A stretch of DNA of 64,000 nucleotides from Papaver somniferum (GCF_003573695.1 NC_039361.1:99388279-99452278), one strand, 5' to 3'; shown: positions 44,640-56,507, counted from the first letter of the stretch. Numbers and translations are program-made. The notes: a model not told the origin generated them from the sequence alone.

Positions 44640-47477
44640 TGTTAGAGAATTTCTCGGTTGAACCCACCAAGCGTTGGTATGTCAAGTTTGGTTGTCATAT
44701 TTTAGTGAATCAAAACTCATGTTAAGAGTCGCTTGATTATGTACTAGAGTTAAACTTCGTATATGTTAGCTTGAAAGTATTAGGATATGAGACATTACAA
44801 GTATTGAGAAGACTTGAAGATATGAAGAAGCAAGGAGCTACAACGACAACAATCATCCTTCCAATTGAGGTTAGTGATATTTGATTTGAACTGTTTCATT
44901 CCCTAACGTATCTTTCAAGTCGTGCATATTGAAAACATAAATGCGAAGCATATATGAACTCTAGATAGACATAATATTAAGGAATACAATACGAGGTTCA
45001 TTTCTTAACCATTAAACTTTGTAGATAAGACATCACCATAATCATTTGAATGCTATTGTGATTATGTATGGGTATGAGGTGAGTATTTCATCTTAAGGAA
45101 CAATGTTTACATGTGTTCTAAGGAAGTAAGTTCACAAACTTGTTTGTGAACCGAAAAGGAAATTGCCAGGAGTTATTGGTTTTGTTATTCATTGCATAAC
45201 TTATGAACAACCAATATGTGTGATAGGGTATAACCTCTCACAACTTGTTGTGTTCTTGGTAGAACTATTCACAAAGTCCTGACTTATGTATTGGTATAAC
45301 TTTTATTAGTAAAACCAATCTTAAGTAATCACCTGTGGTATGATCGGATTATGTCTGACCTTGGGGGAAAGGGAACCGATCCTTGTAAGGGAAAGGGAAC
45401 CGATCCTAGTAAGGGAAAGGGAACCGATCCTAGTAAGGGAAAGGGAACCGATCCTTGTAAGGGGTGCAGTACATCAAGGGGAACCGATCCTTGTATGGGG
45501 TGCATCAAGGTTTATAGCAGAAAGGGGAACCGATCCTATGTACATGTGCAACACATATAAGTTAAATGCCATATATATGTGGGGAACCGATCCTAGGGCC
45601 TAGTCAACCGAATCTTTGGGAAGCTAGTGTGACTATGTGCAGTACTCACATGGAGGTAGAACCGAAACTTGTTTTGGTAGAACCGTTAAACCCATGATTG
45701 TGATTGAATGGTTGTATGATCAATCACATAGTTCTTGAAAGTCAGATGAACCAATTTTAAACTTGTTTGGAAGTGTGGCAAATCGGTTTCAAGGTTGTAA
45801 GTGTGAAAGAGAACTTACAAAGTAAAGATGTCGACAAACTTTGAACACGTGCTGTGAATGTTTATTTCTATAATTGTTCAAATATATTCCTTAACGGCTA
45901 AGGGAAGAGAATCCCAGGATCGGAACATAAGTAAGTTAAGAATCTTTTAATTAAGGTTATTAATTTCATTTTGTAGGGAAATTACAGAATTAGTAATGTG
46001 CATTTACTAATTAGATTTTCCGAGATCGTTATTTTTGGATAGAGCATTTCCAGGAATTATGGAAACCGAATTTGTGATTTAATGAATATCTTGAGAATAT
46101 TTTCGGTTTTGGAAATTCCTTGGTGTACAAACTTCCTTGTCTATAAATACACGAAGTTTTCCTTTCTAGCAAACTAATCCTTCGTACCAACAGATTTACT
46201 CTTTTGTTGTTCTTACTGGTGTAGCCGCCTATCGGAGTGGAGAGTAATCTAATTAGGTGAAATCTCTTACGGCCGCTCAGTTCAAAGTCTTCTTTTGGAT
46301 TGAGAAGCTCTAGCGCGACCTATTGGTGGGAAACTAGATAATTGCGGTTTATCTTTGTTTTCGATTGATTTGATTGACTAACGGTGGTTGAAATATGATT
46401 GCACCTAGTTTGTTTATTCTTGAGAATCTCCTCTTCTGATATAAGATTCACTCAAACTAGTTCAGAGTTTCGACAGGGATCTTTAGACTGTTGTTAGTTC
46501 TAAATACGATCTTGTGATAATCCATTGTTAACAGACTCCATTCTGTGCGTGATTGATCACAAGAGATTCAAGTGATTGTGTGCAGGTTTTTATTGAAGAT
46601 TTAAGAAGATTTGAAGATAAAGAAGATATTGAAGATCTGACTTGGGTTTTACAATCTTTGGTGTGCACAATACTTGTTTCGGTAAAAGAGGATCCAATTA
46701 ATAATCGGTTTATCCTTGTGGTAGGTTGGATTGATTAATTGAGTAGATCGGCATCAACACGGTTCTTCGGATTAAAGGTGTTGTTGGATTAATCTTAATC
46801 GGTTACCGTTGGGTGATTGAACATAAGATAGATCTAGACCCGACGAAGAAGTTTATGTTGAGATAAACGGAAGAGCCTTTGTCCGACTCATATCACTTGG
46901 TTGAATAGAGTTGATACCAAACAGATTTCTTGTTCCTTTACTGTTTTGAATACGAACCAAAGGGATTGATCCAAGTACGTGAATTATTTATAAGTTGGAG
47001 GCGTGGGAATACAGACGGAACTAGGTGAACTATAGGGTTAGTTACTTGGTCTCAACTACACGAAGTTAGTGTAATTTTGTGTAGCGGCTTAATCCTGAGA
47101 GTATTCAATTCTGGACTAGGTCCCGGGGTTTTTCTACATTTGCAGTTTTCCTCGTCAACAAAATCTTGTTGTGTCATTTACTTTTATTTTCCGCGTTTTA
47201 ATTATTTTATTATAATTAAAGTAAATTGCACAAACGTTAATTCCTATTTACTTGATAAGCAATCCTATTATGTTTGATTAAGTCCGAACCTTTGTATCAA
47301 GTAAACATACTTCGTTGTTGTATTGTCTCAATCTCGTATCCATAGACGATCACACGAAGTGTGAACCGATTAGTTGTATTGTCTCGATTCAGTCCATAGA
47401 CAATCACTTTCAGAGAAAGGACTTATAGGTAGGAAAAGTTTTAGCTTGAGGTATATTTGGGTACCCACGCCTTTTCA
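44640..47477 (+). repeat. Element C 5' LTR
   Basis: It starts TGTTAGAGAAT, with two changes from the family's TGTTAGAGCAT, and ends CCTTTTCA. TATA box ctataaatac at 46141-46150, about 1500 bases in, so U3 is long. The GGAACCGATCC array lies 770 bases upstream of it. Confidence 0.93.
45360..45600 (+). promoter_or_regulatory. GGAACCGATCC motif array in element C U3
   Basis: The sequence GGAACCGATCC recurs seven times: four in 24-bp tandem units (aagggaaccgatcctagtaa) at 45370-45455, and three more widely spaced at about 45480, 45523 and 45585. The 3' LTR has the same layout at 52007-52225. The frames seen across it (EPILVRER repeats) are only translations of the repeat. The position upstream of TATA suggests a cis-regulatory array; this is inference. 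Confidence 0.65.
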
Positions 47478-47479
47478 AT

Positions 47480-47491
47480 TGGTATCAGAGC
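47480..47491 (+). other. Element C primer-binding site
   Basis: TGGTATCAGAGC is identical to the complement of initiator Met tRNA 3' end, two bases after the LTR. Confidence 0.93.
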
Positions 47492-47555
47492 AGGCAAACA
47501 CGAAAAGATCTAACAATCTGTGTTTGGTGCGATCCAACCTATAAGAATTGAATCT

Positions 47556-48695
47556 ATGTCCGATTCAGTTAACGTTATGCAAGAGTTTGAATGCTCAAAA
47601 GTTGAAGTTGTTAATACTTTGTTGTCTCATGATCCAGGAGTAACGAAAACATCTATGTCTTTTTCTGAGGAAAAAGAAGATGCTGATAAAGAGTTGGTAA
47701 AACTCCGAAAGCCTATACAATCTCTGTCTTCTAAATTATTTATTTTAAAGACAGAGTCGAATCTTCTTAAGAAGGAGATCAGAGAAAAATACATTCAACT
47801 AACTGTCTAACCAAAGAGAAAATGGATCTCACTGTCAAACTAGAAGCTTTTGGTAAATCTCTTACAGATAAAGAGACACGTCCTATGATTCTGACTAATG
47901 ATGCTGTTGTAATTTCTTCTGATGAGGAAACTAAAAGTCCTTGCTCGACTTTTACTGATTGTGACAAAACCAGGTTAATCACATCTGAAACAGATCAAGA
48001 TGATGGTAGTTTGCCTAACTACATCAAGTTAGAAGAGGATGAGAAACCAACTTCTAGATCTACTGATGATAAAACGAAATCTTGTCCAAAGAAAACTTTG
48101 AACCGATTCCGTGATGATTCTAAGGAATACAATTTTCAGTCACTTGATAGGAAACTTATACTTCTTCAACATACGGTGGTAAATTTTTTGAAAGAAGTTT
48201 CTTTTCTTAAAAAACTGAAAGATTATTCCTCAGTAGAAAGATAAATTATACTATATCCCAATAAGATCAACTCAAAGGAGTCAGAGGAAAGAGTTGATAA
48301 TCGCTTCTGGAAAAAGGTTCCTCCACACCCATATCGAAATGGTTCTGGTTTTGATGAGGAACGAGTTCAGAAGGAAGGGAAAGAGGGAATCTCTGCCAAA
48401 AGAAACGTTCAGGAATTTCCGATATTTGTTTCAGATGATCACACTAATGTGAATAATAATGAAGTCCTTAGAATGAGAAAGTCTTATGAATCTCATTGAA
48501 AGAATTAAGAGAGATCTAGATATCTCCGAGAATTCTCACATTAGTACGGTTTCTCCACATGATCATATCTCTAGAGTTAGAAAAGATCATCGTCTTGGGA
48601 GAAAATATTTTGGGCAGAAATTCCCTAAAAGAAACATGAACTATGTTTCTGATATTCACTGTAAGCTGGAAAAAGCTTACTCCGATGCAACTTAG
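47556..48695 (+). pseudogene. ORF-a of element C, coiled-coil protein of unknown function
   Basis: The frame starts at ATG 47556 (MSDSVNVMQEFECSK). It is shifted at about 47805 by a lost base in 'actgtctaacc', continues from 47822 to 48244, where TAA stands in place of B's CAG, and is shifted again before the basic segment at 48486-48695 (ISRVRKDHRLGRKYFGQK). Protein features match element B's ORF-a, and the lesions are at different positions. It is probably inactive in this copy. Confidence 0.6.
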
Positions 48696-49082
48696 TTGTA
48701 TCATATGTTGTGATTTTTCATCTTTTCGTGCTCATAATTTTTGATGGGAAAGGCACAATAAAACAGGAGCACAATTGGTTGTGTAGTTGATTATCAGAAA
48801 AAATTCTGTGGAAGTATATGGGTTTCTACGAATCCATGGTAGTCAAAATTGTTCATGTTTAACATGATTTTCAAAAATAAATGATTATTTGGAATTTTCG
48901 TATGAGTTTAATAAACCTTCCAACTTAGAATTCTCGGACTAAGGAAACGTAATATATTGTCTTATATTTTCGGATTTTCCAGAGGTCTTTTGGTCCGGAA
49001 GTTGTCTGTTTTAATAGGAGAAACTTTTTCTTGTCTGTGTTCGAAACCCTGAGGAATCCTTTATATTTGTTCATAACCGATC

Positions 49083-49532
49083 ATGCCTCCAGTAACTCGC
49101 AGTGTCTCAAAGAATAATAAGGAGGAAGCTCAAAAGGTTGAGGATTGTCAAGGAATCGATACAGAGAGAAAGAAGAAAGGCATTATGTTTGATTATGACT
49201 CTGATAGCTCAGTTGGATCACAAGATGAGTCATGTCTGTTGGCTTACAACATACAAGATCCAACAAAAACCCAATGGATTCGTTCTGATAGTATGTCTCA
49301 ATATATCCAAGGTTTTGATGAACTAGAAACCAATCTTGTTATGACTAATCGACATCAAGATTGGGTAAAAGAAAAGTATGAACAAACAAGAGGAATTCTT
49401 GTTGAGCTCAAAGCTCTAATTGAAGATCTGGAAAAACAAGAAGTGATTGCAGAAAAGTCCCTCGAGACATGCTTTAAGAGTTTGAACACTGAAGAGACCT
49501 CGGTGAACAACAAGAGCACCACTAGAGATTAA
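49083..49532 (+). CDS. ORF-b of element C, intact small protein
   Basis: This is a 149-codon frame from MPPVTRSVSKNNKEEAQ to SVNNKSTTRD. Compared with element B's copy the differences are mostly single substitutions, many conservative, plus in-frame length changes in the KKK-(G/N)I segment near residue 38. The sequence has an acidic YDSDSSVGSQDESC box, a W-(I)RSDSM-YIQGFDEL block and a C-terminal coiled coil (LEKQEVIAEKSLETCF). A TATA-like tttatattt lies about 20-30 bases before the ATG (49060-49068). No transmembrane segment, zinc motif or known domain was recognised. Confidence 0.62.
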   Translation: MPPVTRSVSKNNKEEAQKVEDCQGIDTERKKKGIMFDYDSDSSVGSQDESCLLAYNIQDPTKTQWIRSDSMSQYIQGFDELETNLVMTNRHQDWVKEKYEQTRGILVELKALIEDLEKQEVIAEKSLETCFKSLNTEETSVNNKSTTRD

Positions 49533-51299
49533 GTTAGTTGTTGTAATACTTAATCTAGTATAATAGACATCAATTTTTGATTTCTTTCATTGTTTATATT
49601 GGTCTATTATGAATAAAACTATTATAAATAAAATTATTAGAGATTAAGCAAGATTGTGAACCCTTATGGTTATGGGATGTTTGATTTCGGTTTTACTACC
49701 TTAATATTCAATCTCATATATTGTGAACCCTTATGGTTTGGGTGACTTTTTGATTTAGCAAGATTAAGTTTTATCCCTAGTAGGTAGGCTTTATCAAAGG
49801 ATCATGAGGGGTTCTAATAGAAACAGTATGTGAAAAATTCATAATATGTTGAATCGGTTTTGGTTTAGCATAAAAGAATATGTGTTTCGATGGTTTTCAA
49901 ATTTTGCTTGCAATTGTTAAAACCGGTTTTCAACCTTTCTCTGGTAAAGGTTGAGGTGTGTTGTTATTCTTTTGTTTATGCATAAGGATGCCAACGTGGT
50001 GATATTTCGATATCATTTCCCCCTGAACGAAGATGCTATCATATTGCAGAAGAGGATGCGAAATCTGAGGTAATAATCTTGTTAGTTAATTGTTTTCCTG
50101 TTTAAGAAAAGCCTGAGTTTATATTATATATACTTGTTGCTTTTTCTTAACAAAATTTAGGTTCAATTGATATTTATTCCATGATGTGTGTGTGGATGTG
50201 TGTTTTAATTGGTTCCTGTTAAGAAAAACTATTGTTATCTTGATTTATTGTGTGGTATCAATCGTTTAGGCTTACAAAATTACGGTGCAATTGCGGTGCT
50301 TTTAATGTCTATGTTGTTTCAATTGCTTCCGATTGAGGTGAATAATTATGCAAGTTGATTTATTTTGGTTTGTACGAATTATTTATGGCTTAACGAAATA
50401 ATTTGTGCACGGGATGAGTTGTTTAGTCCAATTCGATTCCGGATAAGAAACTAAGTTAATTCTGATCTTAGTTTGTCTTATCAAAGTGAGATTTCGGTTA
50501 TTCAAGTCTAATCGAATGCCTAAACAAGGAAATGCTAGTTAACTAACCTAGTGTTTGGCTTGTTTAAAATTGAAAGGTCTAAGTTTATGGATAATTAGAA
50601 CCTGATGAGAAAAATGGAGTTTATCTTTATTTTGGTCTTATCGAATTAAGCGGTTGTTTTTGAACAATCGATTTAGCAAAGGGACTAATGTGATTAGTTG
50701 TTTTTGGTTTTCTAAACTAAATGGGAAAAATTGTTTCGGGCAATTGTTTCCTTGGTAACATATCAAAATAAGACTACTTGTAGTTTCGGTTTTGATAGTG
50801 GTTATCAGAACATGATGTGTGGAACCCTCGTGCCTAACTCTACAGGTTTGCAAGTCTATTCCGAAATTTGTAAGATTCTTTTCGTGTTGTCCTTTATTTT
50901 TTCGTTTCTTTTTCATTTTTGTGACAAAAAGGGGGAGAAAGATATAGAGTAAACAGGTGGTGCTAGTATTGATTTTATATTAATTGGCATCGCTAGGGAA
51001 AAGAATATTGGTACTTCAATGTTTTATCTAACGAAAGAGTGAAAGCACATACTAAGGGGGAGTAACATGTCATATTGATTGGTATAACAAAAACGTGCGG
51101 ATTGAATATCTACCTATCTTCCTTAAGGGGAGTATTTTCTTTGTTATTATAATGTCAACAACGGCATTTTCAAGGATTAAATGTAAGCAGTTTTACTGTG
51201 CTGTTGAATCGGGAATCAAGCGGAGTGTAATGAATTCTTGTAATTTGTTTATCCATATGATGTAAGAGTTCTGTCACTAAAACTGACAAAGGGGGAGAT
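49533..51299 (+). other. Element C 3' non-coding interior with four polypurine tracts
   Basis: Tracts lie at 50924-50940, 51053-51062, 51123-51133 and 51287-51299; the last directly precedes the LTR. Frames here are shadows of repeat DNA shared with A, B and D. Confidence 0.75.
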
Positions 51300-54078
51300 T
51301 GTTAGAGCATTGCTCGGTTGAACCCACCAAGCGTTGGTATGTCAAGTTTGGTTGTCATATTTTAGTGAATCAAAACTCATGTTAAGAGTCGCTTGATTAT
51401 GTACTAGAGTTAAACTTCATATAGGTTAGCTTGAAAGTATTAGGATATGAGACATTAAAAGTCTTGAATATGTGAAGAAGCAAGGAGCTACAACAACAAC
51501 AATCATCCTTGATCCTTCCACTTGAGGTTAGTGATATTTGACTTGAATTATTTTATTTCCTAACGTATCTTTTAAGTCGTGCATATTGAAAACATAAATG
51601 TGAAGCATATATGAACTCTAGATAGACATAGTATTAAGGAATACAATACGAGGTTTATTGCTTAACCATTAAACTTTGTAGATAAGACATCGCCATAATC
51701 ATTTGAATGCTATTGTGATTATGTATGGGTATGAGGTGAGGATTTCATCTTAGGGAACAATGTTTACATGTGTTCTAAGGAAGTGAACCGAAAAGGAAAT
51801 TGCCAGGAGTTATTGGTTTTGTTATTCATTGCATATCTTATGAACAACCAATATGTGTGATAGAGTATAACCACTCACAACTTGTTGTATTCTTGGTAGA
51901 ACTATTCACAAAGTCCTGACTTATGTATTGGTATAACTTTTATTAGTAAAACCAATCTTAAGTAATCACATGTGGTATGATCGGATTATGTCTGACCTTG
52001 GGAAAAGGGAACCGATCCTAGTAAGGGAAGGGGAACCGATCCTTGTAAGGGAAAGGGAACCGATCCTACTAAGGGAAAGGGAACCGATCCTTGTAAAGGG
52101 TGCAGTACATCAATGGGAACCGATCCTTGTATGGGCTGCAGCAAGGTTTATAGAAGAAAGGGGAACCGATCCTATGGACATGTGCAACACATATAAGTTA
52201 AATACCATATATATGTGGGTAACCGATCCTTGTACCTAGTCAACCGAATCTTTGAGAAGCTAGTGTGACTATGCGTAGTACTCACATGGAGGTAGAATCG
52301 AAACTTGTTTTGGTAGAACCGTTAAACCCATGATTGTGATTGAATGTTGGTTTGATTAATCACATAGTTCTTGAAAGTCATATGAACCAATTCTAAACTT
52401 GTTTGGAAGTGCGGAAAATCGGTTTCAAGGTTGTAAGTGTGAAAGAGAACTTACAAAGTAAATATGTCGACAAACTTTGTTCAAAGATATTCCTTAACGG
52501 ATAAGGGAAGAGAATCCCAGGATCGAAATATAAGTAAGTTAATAATATTTTAATTAAGGTTATTAATTTCATTTTGTAGGGAAATTACAAAATTAGTAAT
52601 GTTCATTTACTAATTAGATTTTCCGAGATCGTTATTTTTGGACAGAACATTTCCAGGAATTATGGAAACCGAATTTGTGCTTTAATGAATATCTTGAGAA
52701 TATTTTCGGTTTTGGAAATTCCTTGGTGTCCAAACTTCCTTGTCTATAAATACACGAAGTTTTCCTTTCTAGCAAACTAATCCTTCGTAACAACAGATTT
52801 ACTCTTTTGTTGTTGTTACTGGTGTAGCCGCCTATCGGAGAGGAGAGTAATCTAATTAGGTGAAATCTCTTACGGCCACTCAGTTCAAAGTCTTCTTTGG
52901 GATTGAGAAGCTCTAGCGCGACCCGTTGGTGGGAAACTAGATAATTTCGGTTTATCTTTGTTTTCGATTGATTTGATTGACTAACGGTGGTTGAAATATG
53001 ATTGCACCTAGTTTGTTTATTCTTGAGAATCTTCTCTTCTGATATAAGATTCACTCAAACTAGTTCAGAGTTTCGACAGGGATCTTTAGACTATTGTTAG
53101 TTCTAAAGACGATCTTGTGATAATCCATTGTTAACAGACTCCGTTATGTGCTGATTAATCACAAGATATTCAAGTGATTGTGTGCAGGTTTTTATTGAAG
53201 ATTTAAGAAGATTTGAAGACAAAGAAGATATTGAAGATCTGACTTGGGTTTTACAATCTTTGGTGTGCACAATACTTGTTTCGGTAAAAGAGGATCCAAT
53301 AAATAATCGGTTTATCCTTGTGGTAGATTGGATTGATCAATTGAGTAGATCAGCATCAACGTGGTTCTTCGGATTAAAGGTTTTGATGGCTTAATCTTAA
53401 TCGATTACTTTTGGGTGATTGAACATAAGATAGATCTAGACCTGAAGAAGGAGTTTATGTTGAGATAAACGGAAGAGCCTTTGTCCGACTCATATCACTT
53501 GGTTGAATAGAGTTGATACCAAACATATTTCTTGTTCCTTTACTGTTTGGAAACGAACCAAAGGGATTGATCCAAGTACGTGACTTATTTATAAGTTGGA
53601 GGCGTGGGAATACATACAGAACTAGGTGAACTATATGGTTAGTTACTTGGTCTCAACTACACGAAGTTAGTGTAATTTTGTGTAGCGGCTTAATCCCGAG
53701 AGTATTCATTTCCGGACTAGGTCCCGGGGTTTTTCTGCATTTGCAGTTTTCCTCGTCAACAAAATCTTGTTGTGTGATTTACTTTTATTTTCCGCATTAT
53801 AATTGTTTTATTAAAATTAAAGTAAATTACACAAACGTTAATTCCTATTTACTTGATAAGCAATCCTATTGTGTTTGGTTAAGTCTGAACCTTTGTATCA
53901 AGTAAACATACTTCGTTGTTGTATTGTCTCAATCTCGTATCCATTGACGATCACACGAAGTGTGAACCGATTAGTTGTATTGTCTCGACTCACTCCATAA
54001 ACAATCACTTTCGGAGAAAGGATTTATAGGTAGGAAAAGTTTTAGCTTGAGGTATATTTGGGTACCCTCGCCTTTTCA
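51300..54078 (+). repeat. Element C 3' LTR
   Basis: It starts TGTTAGAGCATTGC and ends CCTTTTCA at 54078. TATA box at 52745-52753. Compared with the 5' LTR it lacks about 20 bases near 51783 and about 33 bases near 52480. A stretch 'gatccttgatccttcc' near 51510 carries a small duplication. Confidence 0.93.
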
Positions 54079-54083
54079 CTAAC

Positions 54084-55963
54084 TAAGTAACATGAAAGAA
54101 ATGTCCTTACCTAAATCTTATAATAGTTCATGCATGTAACTTAAGCCTAAAACATTATTGTTGTAGAAAAATGAAATCACATTTCATCGTACAACCCGTG
54201 ATTGTCATTAACTTGTTCTTTGATACAGCCGAATAAAAACCCTAATCATGCTTTAACTAGTAAACCTATAATATCTAACATCTGATTCCATGAGATCAAA
54301 CAAAAAATCTAACATAAATTTAATATTCATTCTATAATGGGTTGTAGAAATATTACCAGCAACAAAGATTGAGTTTAAAGAGGTAGATTGCTTGTAAAGA
54401 TTAGAGATATAGTAATAGAATAAAAACCCTAATCATGCTTTAACTAGTAAACCTATAAGAAGTAATAGAATAAAAACCCTAATCATGCTTTAACTAGTAA
54501 ATCTATAAGATCTAACATCCGATTCCATGAGATTGAACAAAAAATATAACATCAATTTAATATTCATTCGATAATGGGTTGTAGAAATAATACCAACAAC
54601 AAAGATCGAGTATGAAGAAGTAGGTTCCTTGTAAATATTAGAGATAGTAGTAGAATCATGATTTCATAGAGACAATGAATCGAGTAATAAAAACTGAAAA
54701 AGTAGATCGAAATCATCTTTCTTTTTCTTTTTGTAATTTAACCAAACCATCAGGCGGGAATTGATTTTCCTTTTCAAATCATCCCGCCCAGTAAAATTCA
54801 TTTTCATCACCCGCCAAACAAAAGATTTTTGGTGTTTTTCTTTTTTTATTTCCAAATTTTTGATGTGTAACCAATATGGTTAGTTTCCTTATTTTATGAG
54901 AGAATATATCGTAGACAGTTATGATAAAAAAATTTCCCAAAATTTTCGAAATTTAGTTTCCTATCTCTAACCAACTCGAGAAGAATCTATTGAAAAAAAT
55001 TACTTTCCTATTTCGAATAATATTTTCCTTAATAATTTTAAGCTGGGTTGTCTCCTGTATTAATCTTGGTTTAGGGAGGAAACATATGAATTATTAGTGG
55101 CACCTATGTAGGAAAGGTATTATATTATTCTAATCATACACTAAGCTACTAAAGATAAATAAACTAAACCCATCCATTTTCATGTTCATCATTTCCAGAA
55201 AACATAAAAGTTCATCGTGAATCATTCATCACATAAATGTCAACCTATCTATCAGCGTAAAAAGCCTGCATCTAGTGCAGTACTTAAAAAATAAATACAA
55301 CCACCACTGAAAACAAAATCGTCAGACGAATTCTTTATATTAAAAATACGTAAACTAAAAGTCCACACATCAAAAACCCTGTTTAAAAACCAAAGAACTT
55401 GTTAGATGAGTCTGGTTCTTTGTCAGATTAGTCTGGTTCTTTGTCATACTAGTTTGGTTCCTCATTCTCATCCAAATCCACGCAAAGATCATTATCATTA
55501 ACATCGTCGTATAGCAGTACTTTACTTTCAATAGCACGTTACTTGTTCAAACTCGTATTTTTGTTAAAACTATTGGCAAGGAGATAATAAGATCAGACCT
55601 AAAGTAATAAATTGATTCTTATTGTTTACATGGGGGAACAACTGTATTTTTCTACATTTCCTCCGTTCTTTTAGCTAATTATATTTAGTTTTCCAAAAGA
55701 ATGCACACCTCATAAATACATAAATTTACAAGAGTATATTGCATTCTGTAAAGTCTGTGAACTTGTAAATAGTTATCTGATTTATTTCATGATTCCAATA
55801 CCAAAAAAATAAAAGAATTCATAAACTTCACCTTCTTCTAAATGTCAAAATTATCAAACGAAACAAGAAATGAAAATAACTTTCAAAGCGTCCACAAAAA
55901 GAAATCGATAAATCAAACCCTATCATCAAAAAAAAAACATATCAAATGAACCATCCCCCATCT
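54084..55963. other. Intergenic AT-rich DNA with short tandem duplications
   Basis: No gene is supported. A ~195-bp segment (about 54228-54423: accctaatcatgctttaact...) is repeated at about 54471-54655, with a 47-base partial copy between them. Three 22-24-base units of 'tagtctggttctttgtcaga' lie at about 55409-55464. A short basic frame at 54664-54855 (- strand, MKMNFTGRDDLKRKINSRL) could be a stray exon, but nothing supports it. Confidence 0.5.
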
Positions 55964-56461
55964 TCAAACAATTCTTCTCGCAATGCTGAGGTGAACTTGA
56001 TCACTCCAACCAGCAGGCTTGGGCGCCTTGTCATCCTCAGATTTTCCATTTTCGGCTTCATCAGGCTCCACCTGCTTGTTAAGATCATGTTTGTTAACTT
56101 TTAGATCCTCTGCCATGTCCTGAACATCGGGATCTTCATCAATAATTTTAATAATAGAAGCAGAAGCATCATCATTCACAGTATGAACATCAGCATAAGC
56201 AGGAACATCAGCATTCTCAACACTACTGATTACAGCGTCCAGAGGAACACAAGGAATAACATCAGCATAAATAGGAACATCATCATTGTCAATACTACTG
56301 ACAACAGAACTAATTACATCATCGAGAGGAACACCAGGAACAGTAGTTACTCCGTCCACAGTAATGATAATCCTCAATTTACGAGGACCATCCATCAGTC
56401 GAGGACATTTTTGGATCCTCTCTTCAGTTTCATCTCTACAATCCCTCTTAGCAGAACTCAT
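55964..56461 (-). CDS. Unknown acidic protein with an internal repeat
   Basis: This is a 165-codon frame from ATG 56461, about 47 bases downstream of a good TATA box (56508-56519, tatatataaatt on the - strand). A basic N terminus (MSSAKRDCRDETEERIQKC) is followed by LRIIITVDGVTTV and two copies of a ~30-residue unit with VPLD(D/A)VISSV and (D/A)DVP(I/A)YADV. Then comes an acidic region (IIKIIDEDPDVQDMAEDL) and a C-terminal PKPAGWSDQVHLSI. Codon phase, promoter and a single clean frame favour a real small gene. I recognise no family. It could also be a first exon of something longer. Confidence 0.5.
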   Translation of the reverse strand: MSSAKRDCRDETEERIQKCPRLMDGPRKLRIIITVDGVTTVPGVPLDDVISSVVSSIDNDDVPIYADVIPCVPLDAVISSVENADVPAYADVHTVNDDASASIIKIIDEDPDVQDMAEDLKVNKHDLNKQVEPDEAENGKSEDDKAPKPAGWSDQVHLSIARRIV

Positions 56462-56507
56462 TTTCCTCTTAATACTCTATGTTAATTTTTTTATATGCTT
56501 GGTGGAA

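Larger units (their letters stand above)
44640..54078 (+). mobile_element. Copia (Sirevirus-type) element C, complete non-autonomous copy
   Basis: LTRs are 44640-47477 (2838 bases) and 51300-54078 (2779 bases), with TGTTAG...TTTTCA ends and a perfect 5-bp target duplication CTAAC (44635-44639, 54079-54083). The interior is 3.8 kb with an exact Met-tRNA primer site, ORF-a (broken), ORF-b (intact) and four polypurine tracts. No gag, protease, integrase or RT is present, so it must have been moved by proteins of a relative. Most of the LTR length difference is two small deletions in the 3' copy. It is the youngest Copia insertion by structure. Confidence 0.93.

Noticed and set aside
45340..45603. 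Open frames with EPILVRER or KGTDP repeats over the LTR array (also 51970-52239 and 1812-2024)
   Set aside because: They are translations of the 24-bp DNA repeat in two frames at once; period divisible by three keeps them open without coding meaning.
54664..54855. Basic 63-codon frame on the - strand as first exon of the Transposase_24 gene
   Set aside because: It lies beyond the Copia C insertion with no matching splice phase to the ATG-bearing exon at 44053.
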